In this document: one piece after another, positions 42,908 to 52,209 of the stretch
Layout of the letters: the number at the start of each line of letters is the position of its first letter
Position numbering within the stretch: position 1 is the first letter of the stretch
DNA from: Kocuria marina
GTDB taxonomy: Bacteria > Actinomycetota > Actinomycetes > Actinomycetales > Micrococcaceae
NCBI RefSeq assembly: GCF_000786655.1
Contig: NZ_JROM01000011.1
Location: 124,001-188,000 of the forward strand
Reading direction: 5' to 3'
Length of the DNA: 64,000 bases
Made by a program: the position numbers and the translations under genes
Notes under the pieces: model-generated
Told to the model about the DNA's origin: nothing
Database searches by the model: none
What the model saw: the letters and a program-made list of their open reading frames with translations, nothing else

Positions 42908-44272
42908 TCACGCCCCGTGAGCCAGCCCGGCTTGTCGCTTACTGACCAGGAGCGTGGCCAGGGCTGCCACGGCCAACGGAATCGCGAGAGCGACGAAATA
43001 CCCTGCCGGTTGGAAGGTGGCCAGAAGCCAACCACCGAGAGCAGAACCCACGATGGATCCCAACCGGCCAACCCCGATGGCCCATCCGGTAGCCGTGGAT
43101 CGCAGAGAGGTCGGGTAGGCATTGGCGATCAAGTAGTTGAGGACCAGCTGTTGTCCACCCACGCCGAATCCGGCGAGCGCCAGCAGTATGAATACCCACG
43201 TCCATTGAGTCCCCGCCAGGCCAAGACCGATGGCGACTGCAATGCCGATACCGAACATGATGAGCAAGAGGGTCCGCGGGTTGACCTTCGGGAGGATGAC
43301 GGACAGCGGGATGGCGAACAGGATGAACGCGCCGTTGACCGTCACCGTGCCCAAAACCGCACTGGAGGTGGGCAGGCCCAGCATGTGCAGAGCACTCGGC
43401 ATCCACTGCAGGAGCAAGAACCATGCGATCCAGTTCGCCAGGTAAACGGCCCACACTGCGATCGTGACGGTTCTGTAGCGAGGGGAGAACAGGCCCCGAA
43501 CACTACTGCGTTCCACGGCCGGATCGGCGGAGAGTTCGGTGCGCAACCGCACGTCGTCATCCACGGCCCGCCCGGTCATGACCCCGAGCAGCTGACGAGC
43601 CTTGGCATGACTCTCCCGCGTGTTCCGGCCCACCAGATACCCGGGTGATTCCGGCATGACAAAGACACTGATCGCCATCAGAACCAGCGGCAGCACGCCT
43701 CCGATGAGAAAGATTCCACGCCACCCGACAGCTGGGAGCCAGGCTGCAGCAATGAGACCGCCCATCAGCGCTCCCCCTGGGAGCCCCAGGAGTACCAGCG
43801 TCATGAACGTCCCGCGTCGACGCCGGGGACTGTACTCAGCCACCAATGCGAGGAGGGAGGGTGTGGCGCCACCCATGCCCAGGCCGATGAAAAACCTCAA
43901 CACGATGATCGTGGTTGGATTCGGGGCGAAGGCACCGCAGAGTGAAAATACCCCGAAGAGTGACAAGGCGATCAGAATCGCCTTTTTACGCCCGATCTTG
44001 TCCCCCAGGCTGCCCAACGTCATGGCACCCAAGGCCATGCCTATGGTGCTAGCCGTAATGACCCATGTCAGCTCGGCCGTCCCCATCGAGAAATCGGCGG
44101 CGATCGCGGGGCCGATGAACGCGATCGGCTGGGTGTCGAAACCGTCCAGGAGGGCGATCACGAAACACAGGACGACCACGAGACCCCGCCGGGCATTCAT
44201 GGGGGATTGATCGATGAGGTCCTGCACCAGATGGGTGCGCTCACCCTTCCCGGCCATGTACTCCGCTTGCAT
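42908..44272 (-). CDS. Aromatic-acid/H+ symporter-type MFS transporter (AAHS family)
   Basis: The 454-residue protein resembles PcaK/BenK transporters. It has the helix 1 motif LLDGFDTQPIAFIGP with the essential Asp and GSLGDKIGRKKA after helix 2. EYSPRRRRGTFMTLVLLGLPGG and PESPGYLVGRN come later. ATG 44272 has GGAGGG four bases upstream and is chosen over one 14 codons earlier. The base composition is visibly lower in G+C (about 57-63% in sampled lines) than its neighbours, with more A/T-ending codons and an A+T-rich promoter, so recent transfer is likely. No catabolic genes for aromatics are adjacent. Confidence 0.87.
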   Translation of the reverse strand: MQAEYMAGKGERTHLVQDLIDQSPMNARRGLVVVLCFVIALLDGFDTQPIAFIGPAIAADFSMGTAELTWVITASTIGMALGAMTLGSLGDKIGRKKAILIALSLFGVFSLCGAFAPNPTTIIVLRFFIGLGMGGATPSLLALVAEYSPRRRRGTFMTLVLLGLPGGALMGGLIAAAWLPAVGWRGIFLIGGVLPLVLMAISVFVMPESPGYLVGRNTRESHAKARQLLGVMTGRAVDDDVRLRTELSADPAVERSSVRGLFSPRYRTVTIAVWAVYLANWIAWFLLLQWMPSALHMLGLPTSSAVLGTVTVNGAFILFAIPLSVILPKVNPRTLLLIMFGIGIAVAIGLGLAGTQWTWVFILLALAGFGVGGQQLVLNYLIANAYPTSLRSTATGWAIGVGRLGSIVGSALGGWLLATFQPAGYFVALAIPLAVAALATLLVSKRQAGLAHGA

Positions 44273-44309
44273 GAAACCCTCCGCAGTTCTTCCGTAGCCC
44301 GTGAGTGAC

Positions 44310-44331
44310 AACACATATCTAACACATTTAC
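44310..44331 (-). promoter_or_regulatory. Direct repeat in the AAHS promoter
   Basis: AACACAT occurs twice, at 44310-44316 and 44321-44327, in an A+T-rich region upstream of the transporter gene. The 11-base period is about one helical turn, so this may bind a regulator. No regulator gene is adjacent. Confidence 0.35.
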
Positions 44332-44483
44332 AAAACCCCGGTTCTATATGTATTGCGTCAATATGTCGGCGTCACTGCTGGCCTCGCGCATTCCTCGCAC
44401 CCAGTCTGAGCTCCCAGCCCGATACCTGGGAGCCCCCACCCGACTCACGTAGGCTCGGGGCAGGACGACGGAAGGCTGATGAC

Positions 44484-45683
44484 ATGAGTGAGTCACTCGA
44501 CCCCGAGCTCGCCCGGGCGCTTCAGGAACCCGCGCGGTTGGTGCGCGCCGATCCCGCCCTGCTGGACCTCGTGCGGGACGCCGGATCCCCCGCGCAGACG
44601 GAGCTGTTGAAGCAGAGCTCTGACGCGACGACGCCCGGGGACAGATATGCCGCGGCGGCCATGTTGGCGGCGCTGTTCCACGACCGCGGCCCCCTGGACC
44701 AGGCGGCCCGCGGCTACGGGGGTGCCCCGCCGCGCGAACTCGTGGCACTCACGGAGGTCCACGCGTTGCGTCCGGCGCTGCGCGAGTCGCTGTCCTCCCC
44801 GATCCTCACCGGCCTCCTGGAGTGGGCCACGAAACCCGATCCGGCGGCCCCGCCCCTCGAACTCGCGATGGCCGCGCGGGACCTCGAACTCTCCGACTCC
44901 TCGGTGCTGCGTTCCGTGGCGAGCCGCGCGGACCAGGTGGCACAGCAGAGTGCACGGCGTGGCCAGCAGGGACCGCTGAACCGGTTCTCGGAGGTCCTGC
45001 GGCAAGCGGCGGACGCGGATGCGACGACCCCGGGGTCCGCGAGCGCGCCGTCGCGCCCCACCAGCCAGGAACCCGCGCAGGATCCCACGCACGACTCCAC
45101 CCCGGAGCGCACGCGGGAACCCGCACAGCCGTTCCCGTCCACGGGCGGACCCGAGGTCACGACCACCGGCATCCCCGCGTCCGAGATGCTGAGCGAGGAC
45201 GAGAAGCGCGAGCCGGATCCTTACGGCAAGGACTACCCGGGCACCGGGGTCCCGGTGCGGGACTCGATCTCGGGTCCCCGCCCCGACGCGCCGGCGCAGC
45301 CCTCGGACCCGACCCGAGCGCCGTCGGACACCCCGGGTAGCTCGAGTGACACGGGCCCGCGGGACGGCAAGGGCAAGATCTTCGACGCGGAACGCTTCTG
45401 GCCCATGGGCCCCCGCAGCACGGACGGCCCCGGGGCTCCGCAGGGCGGGAGCGACGTCGCCCGCGGAGACCGTGCGGACACCGGCGCACCTGCGGGACCG
45501 CCCCCGCCACCGCGCGAGCCCTCCACGAGTGAGCTGTACTACGGGGTGGGCAGTGACCGCTACGCGAACCGCAACCCGGACAGCGAGGAGACCCGCACCG
45601 AGGAACGCAACGTGGTCCGGAACTGGGCCATCACGTTCGGGGTGATCGTGCTGATCCTCCTGATCCTGGTCCTGCTGCTGTAG
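44484..45683 (+). CDS. Tail-anchored protein of unknown function
   Basis: I do not recognise this 399-residue protein. The first ~170 residues form a helical Ala/Leu/Asp/Arg-rich domain (SLDPELARALQEPARLVRAD). A long disordered segment (about 175-370) rich in Pro, Ser, Thr, Gly and Asp follows. A single hydrophobic helix at the very C-terminus (FGVIVLILLILVLLL) acts as a membrane anchor with the bulk in the cytoplasm. The start at 44484 has GGAAGG upstream. No enzyme motif is visible. Confidence 0.65.
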   Translation: MSESLDPELARALQEPARLVRADPALLDLVRDAGSPAQTELLKQSSDATTPGDRYAAAAMLAALFHDRGPLDQAARGYGGAPPRELVALTEVHALRPALRESLSSPILTGLLEWATKPDPAAPPLELAMAARDLELSDSSVLRSVASRADQVAQQSARRGQQGPLNRFSEVLRQAADADATTPGSASAPSRPTSQEPAQDPTHDSTPERTREPAQPFPSTGGPEVTTTGIPASEMLSEDEKREPDPYGKDYPGTGVPVRDSISGPRPDAPAQPSDPTRAPSDTPGSSSDTGPRDGKGKIFDAERFWPMGPRSTDGPGAPQGGSDVARGDRADTGAPAGPPPPPREPSTSELYYGVGSDRYANRNPDSEETRTEERNVVRNWAITFGVIVLILLILVLLL

Positions 45684-45728
45684 TCGACACCGCCGATTGC
45701 TACAACCGACAGTAAGAAGACGGGCGCC

Positions 45729-46802
45729 TCAGCCTTCCCGCACCCCACACCAGCGGGCCATGTAGAGCGCATAGATCTCGGTGCAGCGCTTGACGGATTC
45801 CAGGTTCGCCCGTTCGTCCTTGCCGTGCAGGGACTCGGCCACGGGCCCGAACACGAGCGACGGGACACCCTGGTAGTTCCCGTACACGCGCGAGTCGATG
45901 TACGCGGGTGTCGCGAAGGCCTCGAGCTCACGCCCGGCCACGTCCGAGAAGAGTTCGCGCAGCAGACCCTCGGCCTCGGAACCGGGCTCCAGGACGTACC
46001 GGTCGGAGAAGAACCCGGAACGGCTGACCGTGGCGTGACCGCGCGAGACCACGGGATCCTGTTCGCGCGCTTCCTCCACGCACTGCTCGATCTGCTCCCA
46101 CGCCCGTTGGGACCCCAGCGACGGCGGGACCGCCACACGTACCGAGAAGTGGCAGCGATCGGGAACGGACGAGGGCCACTCGCCGGCCTCGAGCACACCC
46201 ACGTTGAGGTTGATGGGGTGCTCCTGATCCCCGAAGTGCTCGTCCCCCACGGTGATCTCGTTCCAGTGCTGCTCGAGTTCACGCAAGCGCACGATCAGCG
46301 CGAACGCGGCATCCAACGCGTTGAAACCACGGGACATCTCCTGGGCGTGGGCGGCGGTCCCGGTGACGTCCACGTCGAACCAGATCACCCCCAGGTGGGC
46401 GCGCACGAGGGCCTCGCCCATGGGCTCGGAGATCACCACCGCGTCCGCCGTGTACCCGTGCTGCATCGCGGACAGTGTCCCGTTGCCCGTGCATTCCTCC
46501 TCCGGGACGGACTGCAGGTGCACGCGCCCCTCGGGGAGCAGTCCGGCCGCACGCAGCGCCTTGTACGCGAAGAGGTTGGCCACCAGCCCACCCTTCATGT
46601 CCCCGGCGCCGCGGCCGTAGAGCCAGTCCACCGCGAGTCCCGCGTCCTCGAAGGCCCGGGCCATCAGCCGCTGCGCGTCCGCTTCGTCCGTGCGGCGCGA
46701 CGGCGTGGCCACGAGTTCCTGCAGGAACCTCACCTGGTCGTCGAATCCCCGGGCGACGGCGTCCCGGATGGCCTGTTCCTGCTCAGCGGTGGGTGCGGGC
46801 AT
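45729..46802 (-). CDS. M20-family metallopeptidase with internal deletion of the first zinc-ligand region
   Basis: The 357-residue protein belongs to the ArgE/DapE/ACY1 group: GRGAGDMKGGLVANL (bridging Asp68), SVPEEECTGNGT (catalytic Glu pair near 101-103), a TGTAAHAQEMSRGFNALDA dimerisation lid and a C-terminal ESLHGKDE with its zinc His. But AFEDAGLAVD runs directly into WLYGRGAGD at residues 59-60. In relatives about 60-70 residues lie here, including the H-x-D motif with the first zinc His and a catalytic Asp. The deletion is in frame, so the protein is made but should be inactive or metal-poor. ATG 46802 is favoured over the TTG at 46808 because GAAGGAG lies six bases before it. Confidence 0.8.
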   Translation of the reverse strand: MPAPTAEQEQAIRDAVARGFDDQVRFLQELVATPSRRTDEADAQRLMARAFEDAGLAVDWLYGRGAGDMKGGLVANLFAYKALRAAGLLPEGRVHLQSVPEEECTGNGTLSAMQHGYTADAVVISEPMGEALVRAHLGVIWFDVDVTGTAAHAQEMSRGFNALDAAFALIVRLRELEQHWNEITVGDEHFGDQEHPINLNVGVLEAGEWPSSVPDRCHFSVRVAVPPSLGSQRAWEQIEQCVEEAREQDPVVSRGHATVSRSGFFSDRYVLEPGSEAEGLLRELFSDVAGRELEAFATPAYIDSRVYGNYQGVPSLVFGPVAESLHGKDERANLESVKRCTEIYALYMARWCGVREG

Positions 46803-47095
46803 GGTCAACTCCTTCGTCGGCTACACGCCCACTGTACGACTCGCGCGGTCCGGGCCCGCCGGCGTCGTCGTACGAACCGTTCATGACGCATCCAGGCGAC
46901 GGAACCACGGGCCCGGCACCCGCCCCGCGTGACGGCGGACACGTTACGTAGCCGTGTTTCCCGGACGGGGGCGTTCGGACGCGATACCGTTCTGACATGG
47001 GGGTTCAGCGCTGCGCGCTGACGAATTCCACGCCGTGGGGGCGGCTGAGCGTCGAGCCTCAGCATGCGTGGCGAACGAGACGGGGGAACACCGAC

Positions 47096-48445
47096 ATGAC
47101 CGATCCTGGTAGGCCGCGGGACCGTGCCGCGCATCGCGCCGAGCGCAGTGGGCCGAGCAGCAAACTGCTGTTGTGGGCGGCACTCGCGATGGCCGCGCTG
47201 TTGCTTCTCGTCGCGGCGATCTTCTGGTTCCCTCGCAACGGCGACGACGCCGCGAGCGTCTCCCCGACCGACGGCGCCGGTTCCGGCGCGGCCACGGGAA
47301 CGGGCGCATCGGGTGAGGCGAACGACGACGCGCAAGCACCCGTCGTCGTCGGCCACGCGAACACCCGAGCGGGCACCTGGTCCGCCGTGCTCGCGGACCC
47401 GGCCGTGGAGCTCGGGCGCCCGAGCGAGGACGCGGGGACCCGCGGGCTGATCTCCCGGGCGTTGTGGGAGGCCCAGGACGACCGCGCGAACCGCAGCGCC
47501 ACGGACGAGGCGCTCAAGCTGCGCGCGCGCACCGAGGGCGACGCCGCCCCCGTGCTCGCGGCCCCGGAGCGGTTGCAGCAGCTCGCCGATCACCCCTCCC
47601 CCGAGGCTCCCGCGTCCCCGGAGAACGCTGCGGTCGCCGCGGGCGCGGCGTCGGGCGGCCCGCAGCCGAACGCGACCGTGGTGACCCGGGCGCAGTGGGA
47701 CGAGTACCACTCGCAGCACCCGGACACACCCCTCGTGGCGAGCACCCCGGGAGACCGCCCCGCCGCGGACTCCCCCGCGGTGGACGACGACGCCCTTAAG
47801 CAGGCCCTGGGGCAGTGGGCCCACCTGGCCGAGCCGTTCCACGCGCTCGTGGCGATCGACGTGTCCGGGTCCATGGGCGCCCCGGTCTCCCCGGACGGCG
47901 CCACCCGCATGGACCTCACCAAGGCCGCGGCCACCACCGCCGTGACCCTGTTCCCGGAACACGACGCGCTCGGGGTCTGGGCGTTCGGCCACCGGCTGGA
48001 CGGGGACAAGGACTACCGCGAGATCACCCCCGTGAGGGAGATGTCCGCCCCAGTTGACGGCATGACCCAGCGGGAGCGACTGGCCCAGGACGCCCAGGCG
48101 CTGAGCTACGTCCCGAAGGGGTACACCGGCCTGTACGACACCACGCTGGCCGCCTTCCGCAAGGTCCTGGACGACGACGCCCCGGACTCCCTCAAGACCG
48201 TGATCATCTTGACCGACGGCATCGACCAGGACCCCGATTCCCAGGGGTTGGACCACCTGTTGACCGCGCTCGAGAGCGAGCAGGACCCGAGCAACCCCGT
48301 GCGCATCATCACCGTGGGTATCTCCCAGGACGCGGACGAGGACGTGCTGCGCCGGATCTCAGAAGCCACCGGGGGCACCTCCCACATCGCACGCGCGCCC
48401 GAGGACATCCAAGAGGTGTTCGTCCAGGCGCTCACGGGGGCGTGA
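47096..48445 (+). CDS. Membrane-anchored von Willebrand factor A domain protein
   Basis: The 449-residue protein has one helix near residues 22-42 (SKLLLWAALAMAALLLLVAAIF), a 200-residue Ala/Pro/Asp-rich spacer and a C-terminal VWA domain. The metal-ion-dependent adhesion site is intact: DVSGSMG, a later Thr and TDGIDQDPDSQG. It probably binds a protein partner outside the cell. ATG 47096 follows GGGGGAA. An alternative leaderless ATG at 46997 in the same frame, with TACCGT upstream, would add 33 residues. The 11-mer repeat (47243-47253) falls just after the membrane segment. Confidence 0.75.
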   Translation: MTDPGRPRDRAAHRAERSGPSSKLLLWAALAMAALLLLVAAIFWFPRNGDDAASVSPTDGAGSGAATGTGASGEANDDAQAPVVVGHANTRAGTWSAVLADPAVELGRPSEDAGTRGLISRALWEAQDDRANRSATDEALKLRARTEGDAAPVLAAPERLQQLADHPSPEAPASPENAAVAAGAASGGPQPNATVVTRAQWDEYHSQHPDTPLVASTPGDRPAADSPAVDDDALKQALGQWAHLAEPFHALVAIDVSGSMGAPVSPDGATRMDLTKAAATTAVTLFPEHDALGVWAFGHRLDGDKDYREITPVREMSAPVDGMTQRERLAQDAQALSYVPKGYTGLYDTTLAAFRKVLDDDAPDSLKTVIILTDGIDQDPDSQGLDHLLTALESEQDPSNPVRIITVGISQDADEDVLRRISEATGGTSHIARAPEDIQEVFVQALTGA

Positions 48446-48468
48446 GCCCGCGCACCCGAACCGCACGG

Positions 48469-50580
48469 TCAGGCAGTTGCCGTGCCCACCCGGGAGACCC
48501 GATCCTGACCCGACCGCTGCGCCCGCAACAGGGCGTCCGCGGCGCGGATCAGTCCCAGGTGACTGAACGCCTGGGGGAAGTTGCCCGCCAGACGGTGCTG
48601 AGCGACGTCGTACTCTTCGGAGAGCAAGCCCAGGTCCGAGGCGAAACCCACGGTGGTGCGCATCAACCGCTGGGCGTCCTCGATGCGCCCGGAACGTGCG
48701 TACTGCTCGATGAGCCAGAACGTGCAGATCAGGAACGGGTACTCCCGCCCGGACAGCCCGTCCATGGACGTGCCCGAATCGGTGGTGCGGTAGCGCCACA
48801 CCTGTCCCTCCTCGCCCTGCAACTCGTGCTCGATCCGCTCCACGGTGCGCAGCATCGCGGGGTGGTCGGGCGCGATGAACCCGGTCTGCGGCAGCTGCAG
48901 GAGGGAGGCGTCCACCTCCGTGTTGTCGTAGGTCTGGGTGAAGTACCCGAGGTCCCGGTTGTCCCCCTTCTCCCAGATCTCACGGTGCAGACGATCGCGC
49001 ATTCGCTTCCAGTGCGCCACGTCCCCCGTGAGCCCGTGTTCGGTCACGGCCCGGATGCCCTCGTTGAACGCGGCCCACATCATCACGCGGCCGTGGGTGA
49101 AGAAGTGGGGCTCCCCGCGCATCTCCCAGATCCCGTTGTCCGGTTCGTCCATGCGCAGCTCGCAGAAGCCCAACAGGTTGCACTGCAGACCCCACGAGTA
49201 GTCGTTCTCGGCCACGTCCGCGTCCCGCAGGGTGGCCAGCGCCATCATGACCTCGCCGGCCACATCCGCCTGGTACTGCTCCACCGCGCCGTTGCCGATC
49301 CGCACGGGCCGGGAGTTCTCGTAGCCGCTGAGGTGATCCAGCTCCCGTTCCGCGAGGTCCCGGCGCCCGTCCACGCCGTACATGATCTGCAGTTGTTGGG
49401 GGTCCCCGGCGACGGCGCGCAGCAGCCAGTCGCGCCACAGCAGCGCACCGTGCGTGTGCCGGTGTTCCACGAGCGCCTGGATGGTCAGGGCCGCGTCCCG
49501 CAACCACGTGTAGCGGTAGTCCCAGTTGCGCTCGCCCCCGAAGTCCTCGGGCAGTGCCGCGGTCGCGGCCGCCACGATCCCGCCGGTGCGGGCGTGGGTG
49601 AGTCCGCGCAACACGAGCAGGGAACGGGAGACGGCGCCGTCGAACTCGCCGTGGGACTCCACGTCCGAGGCCCAGTCGCGCCAGAAGTCCTCCGTGGCCC
49701 GCTGGGCGCTGTCCGGGTCCGCGGGGACGGGCAGCTCCTCGTACGAGTGGCTCCACGTGAGCACCCAGTCCAGGCCCTCGCCCTCGTGCAGCGTGAACCG
49801 GCCACGGTGCCCCCGGCGGATCCCCTCCACCACGCGGATGTCGCTGCCGGGATCGTGCTCACGGTGCAGCACCTCCACGGGGTTGCCCCCCGCGTCCTCC
49901 TCGTACGGTTCCAGGTCCGGGCCCGTGAGCAACAGGACGTCCGGACCGGCCACCGCCAGCAACCCGTGGTCCGCGCGGGACGTACTCAGCGCGATGCGCG
50001 CGGAGATCTCCCGCAGCAGCTTCTTGAAGTCCGGGTGCCGGCCGTGCTGCTCGCCGACTGTCGTGATTTCCGGGTTCGACGCCGCACGGCCGGGTTCCTC
50101 GGAGGTCCCCACCGGGTGGGGTTCGGTGGCGGAATCCCCCAACCGCGCCTCGTCCGGGTGCTGGGGGCGGTGGTTGCCCAGCTGCACGCGGCGCACCCAC
50201 GGGATGACCTTGCCGTAGTCGAAGCGGAACCGCAGATCGTGTTCCACCTCCGCGGTGCCCTCGAGACACGTGACGCGCCGGATCAGGTCCCCTCGGTCGT
50301 CACTGGGCGGCAGGAAATCGGTCACGCGCACCCGCCCGGTGGGGGTTCGCCACTCGGTCTCCAGCACGAAGGTGTCCGGGACGTAGCGGCGGGAGACCAC
50401 GTGTCCGTCCACGGCGCTGAGTTTCCAGCGCCCGTTGCTCTCGTCGCCCAGCAGGGCGCAGAACACGGCGGGTGAATCGAAGCGCGGGAAGCACAACCAG
50501 TCCACGCTGCCGTCCCGGGACACCAACGGTCCGGTCTGCAGGTCCGCGAGCAGTGCGTAGTCCTCGAGCGGGGTACTCAT
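48469..50580 (-). CDS. Glycoside hydrolase family 15 protein (glucoamylase/trehalase-like), copy 1
   Basis: The 703-residue enzyme has an N-terminal super-beta-sandwich domain starting PLEDYALLADLQTGPLVSRDGSVDWLCFPRFDSPA. The (alpha/alpha)6 catalytic domain contains GGERNWDYRYTWLRDAALT, AVEQYQADVAGEVMMAL and IWEMRGEPHFFTHGRVMMWAAF with the general-acid Glu. Actinobacterial cytoplasmic GH15 proteins include trehalases and isomaltose glucohydrolases, and no signal peptide is present. Residues about 140-180 are a linker insert. ATG 50580 is 112 bases from the divergent G6PDH-like start. The product, glucose, could feed that pathway after phosphorylation. Confidence 0.88.
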   Translation of the reverse strand: MSTPLEDYALLADLQTGPLVSRDGSVDWLCFPRFDSPAVFCALLGDESNGRWKLSAVDGHVVSRRYVPDTFVLETEWRTPTGRVRVTDFLPPSDDRGDLIRRVTCLEGTAEVEHDLRFRFDYGKVIPWVRRVQLGNHRPQHPDEARLGDSATEPHPVGTSEEPGRAASNPEITTVGEQHGRHPDFKKLLREISARIALSTSRADHGLLAVAGPDVLLLTGPDLEPYEEDAGGNPVEVLHREHDPGSDIRVVEGIRRGHRGRFTLHEGEGLDWVLTWSHSYEELPVPADPDSAQRATEDFWRDWASDVESHGEFDGAVSRSLLVLRGLTHARTGGIVAAATAALPEDFGGERNWDYRYTWLRDAALTIQALVEHRHTHGALLWRDWLLRAVAGDPQQLQIMYGVDGRRDLAERELDHLSGYENSRPVRIGNGAVEQYQADVAGEVMMALATLRDADVAENDYSWGLQCNLLGFCELRMDEPDNGIWEMRGEPHFFTHGRVMMWAAFNEGIRAVTEHGLTGDVAHWKRMRDRLHREIWEKGDNRDLGYFTQTYDNTEVDASLLQLPQTGFIAPDHPAMLRTVERIEHELQGEEGQVWRYRTTDSGTSMDGLSGREYPFLICTFWLIEQYARSGRIEDAQRLMRTTVGFASDLGLLSEEYDVAQHRLAGNFPQAFSHLGLIRAADALLRAQRSGQDRVSRVGTATA

Positions 50581-50692
50581 GGGCTCATTGAACCACCGCC
50601 CCGTCGCGCCCGTCAGCGCCCGCTGGTTAACACGTGCGACCCCGCGGGTGGGCACCCGTGACACTCCTGATCCGGGGGCATACCGTGAGGGC

Positions 50693-52111
50693 ATGGAAGA
50701 CATCAAGACCCTTGTGATCCTCGGCGGTTCCGGAGACCTCTCGGCGCGCCTGCTGCTGCCCGGCCTCGGAAGCCTCCTGCACCTGCAGCCGGAACGGGAG
50801 ATGACCGTGATCGGCGCGGCCCTCGGCGAGTTCCCCGGCCCGCTGGGTCCGGACGACGACGTCCGTGGCGAGGACTGGCCCTCGACCGTCGCCAAGGCGT
50901 TCGCGTCCGTGGGTGCCTCCGGGCCCTCCGTGACGCACGCGCAGGAGACCACGCGCTGGGTCGACTGCGACGTGAGCGAGGCGTCCGACATGAGGTCCCT
51001 GCTCGACGACGTCGAGGGTCCCGTGTGCCTGTACTTCGCCCTGGCGCCGGCGATCACCCGCAAGGCGTGCGAGACGCTCGCGAGCCTGGAATCACTGCCG
51101 GACGGGCTGTACCTCGCGCTGGAGAAGCCCGTGGGGACCGACCTCGACTCCGCGCGCTCGCTCAACGCGCTCGTGGGCACCCTCGTGGACGAGGAACACA
51201 CCTTCCGCGTGGACCACTTCCTGGGCATGCCCGGGGTCCTGGACATCGCCGGGCTGCGCTTCGCCAACCGGATCCTGGAACCCGTGTGGAACCGCGAGAA
51301 CGTGGAGTCCATCGAGATCGTCTTCGACGAGACCCTGGGCCTCGAGGGCCGCGGTGACTTCTACGATGCGACGGGTGCGGCGCGGGACATGCTGCAGTCC
51401 CACCTGTTGCAGGTCATGGCGTTGACCATGATGGACCCGCCCTCGCGCTTCGACCCCGTGGAGGTCCCGGCCAACACCGCCCACGTCCTGCGGGCCACGC
51501 GGCTGTGGGACCAGGAATCCGCCCGGCACTCGGACGACGCGCACGAGATCACCCCCGTGGTGCGCGGGCGCTACACGGCCGGCACCGTGGGCGGTCACGA
51601 CCTGCCGGACTACGCCTCCGAGAAGGGCGTGGACCCGTCCCGCGAGACCGAGACGTTCGCCCAGGTGACCCTGGAGGTGGACACGTGGCGCTGGAGCGGT
51701 GTCCCCGTGACCCTGCGCTCGGGCAAGGCGATCGGCAACCCCGCGCAACACATCCGCGTGAACTTCCGCAAGCCCCCGCACTCCTACCACGGCTGGCCGC
51801 AGCCCACGGCGGCGGACGCCCTGTCCGTGGGGTTCGAGGAGGAACACGTCCAGCTCGAACTCAACGTGGGCTCGCCGTACGACTCCCGCGGGATGAACCG
51901 GCTGACGCTGTCCAGCGCGACCCCCGAGCCGGGGCTCACGGCCTACGGCTCGGTGATGCGCTGGATCATGGCCGGGGACCCCACGTTCACCGTGCGCGCG
52001 GACGCCACCGAACAGGGCTGGCGGATCATCGACCTGATCCAGCACGCGTACGACACCTCCGCGCCGCTGCGCGAGTACGCGGCGGGTTCGGGGGGTCCCG
52101 TTTCGCTCTGA
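50693..52111 (+). CDS. Glucose-6-phosphate dehydrogenase-like protein with altered active site
   Basis: The 472-residue protein has the NADP fold GGSGDLSARLLLPGL, the ALEKPVGTDL motif, RVDHFLG (172-178) and MLQSHLLQVMAL, which holds the catalytic-base His. In genuine G6PDH the signature is RIDHYLGKE; here the lysine that holds the sugar phosphate/C1 hydroxyl is Met179 and the Glu is Pro180. The enzyme may therefore use a different sugar or be weak on G6P. ATG 50693 has TACCGT six bases upstream, pointing to a leaderless message. The divergent neighbour is a GH15 hydrolase and a strong palindrome terminates the gene. Confidence 0.75.
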   Translation: MEDIKTLVILGGSGDLSARLLLPGLGSLLHLQPEREMTVIGAALGEFPGPLGPDDDVRGEDWPSTVAKAFASVGASGPSVTHAQETTRWVDCDVSEASDMRSLLDDVEGPVCLYFALAPAITRKACETLASLESLPDGLYLALEKPVGTDLDSARSLNALVGTLVDEEHTFRVDHFLGMPGVLDIAGLRFANRILEPVWNRENVESIEIVFDETLGLEGRGDFYDATGAARDMLQSHLLQVMALTMMDPPSRFDPVEVPANTAHVLRATRLWDQESARHSDDAHEITPVVRGRYTAGTVGGHDLPDYASEKGVDPSRETETFAQVTLEVDTWRWSGVPVTLRSGKAIGNPAQHIRVNFRKPPHSYHGWPQPTAADALSVGFEEEHVQLELNVGSPYDSRGMNRLTLSSATPEPGLTAYGSVMRWIMAGDPTFTVRADATEQGWRIIDLIQHAYDTSAPLREYAAGSGGPVSL

Positions 52112-52140
52112 GAGCTCGCTTGCGAGAGGGTGCCACCGAC

Positions 52141-52183
52141 GGCGCGAGCCGCGTGACCGATGATCGGTCACGCGGCTCGCGCC
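52141..52183. terminator. Perfect 43-base palindrome, bidirectional terminator
   Basis: The sequence equals its own reverse complement except for the centre base at 52162. Arms are GGCGCGAGCCGCGTGACCGAT and its complement. It lies between the convergent G6PDH-like and putA genes. Confidence 0.85.
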
Positions 52184-52209
52184 ATGTCAGCGGATGCCCC
52201 GGAAGGGTC

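Noticed and set aside
48469-51312. Longer 947-codon reading of the first GH15 gene
   Set aside because: The extra N-terminus runs antisense through the G6PDH-like gene; homology starts at the ATG at 50580.
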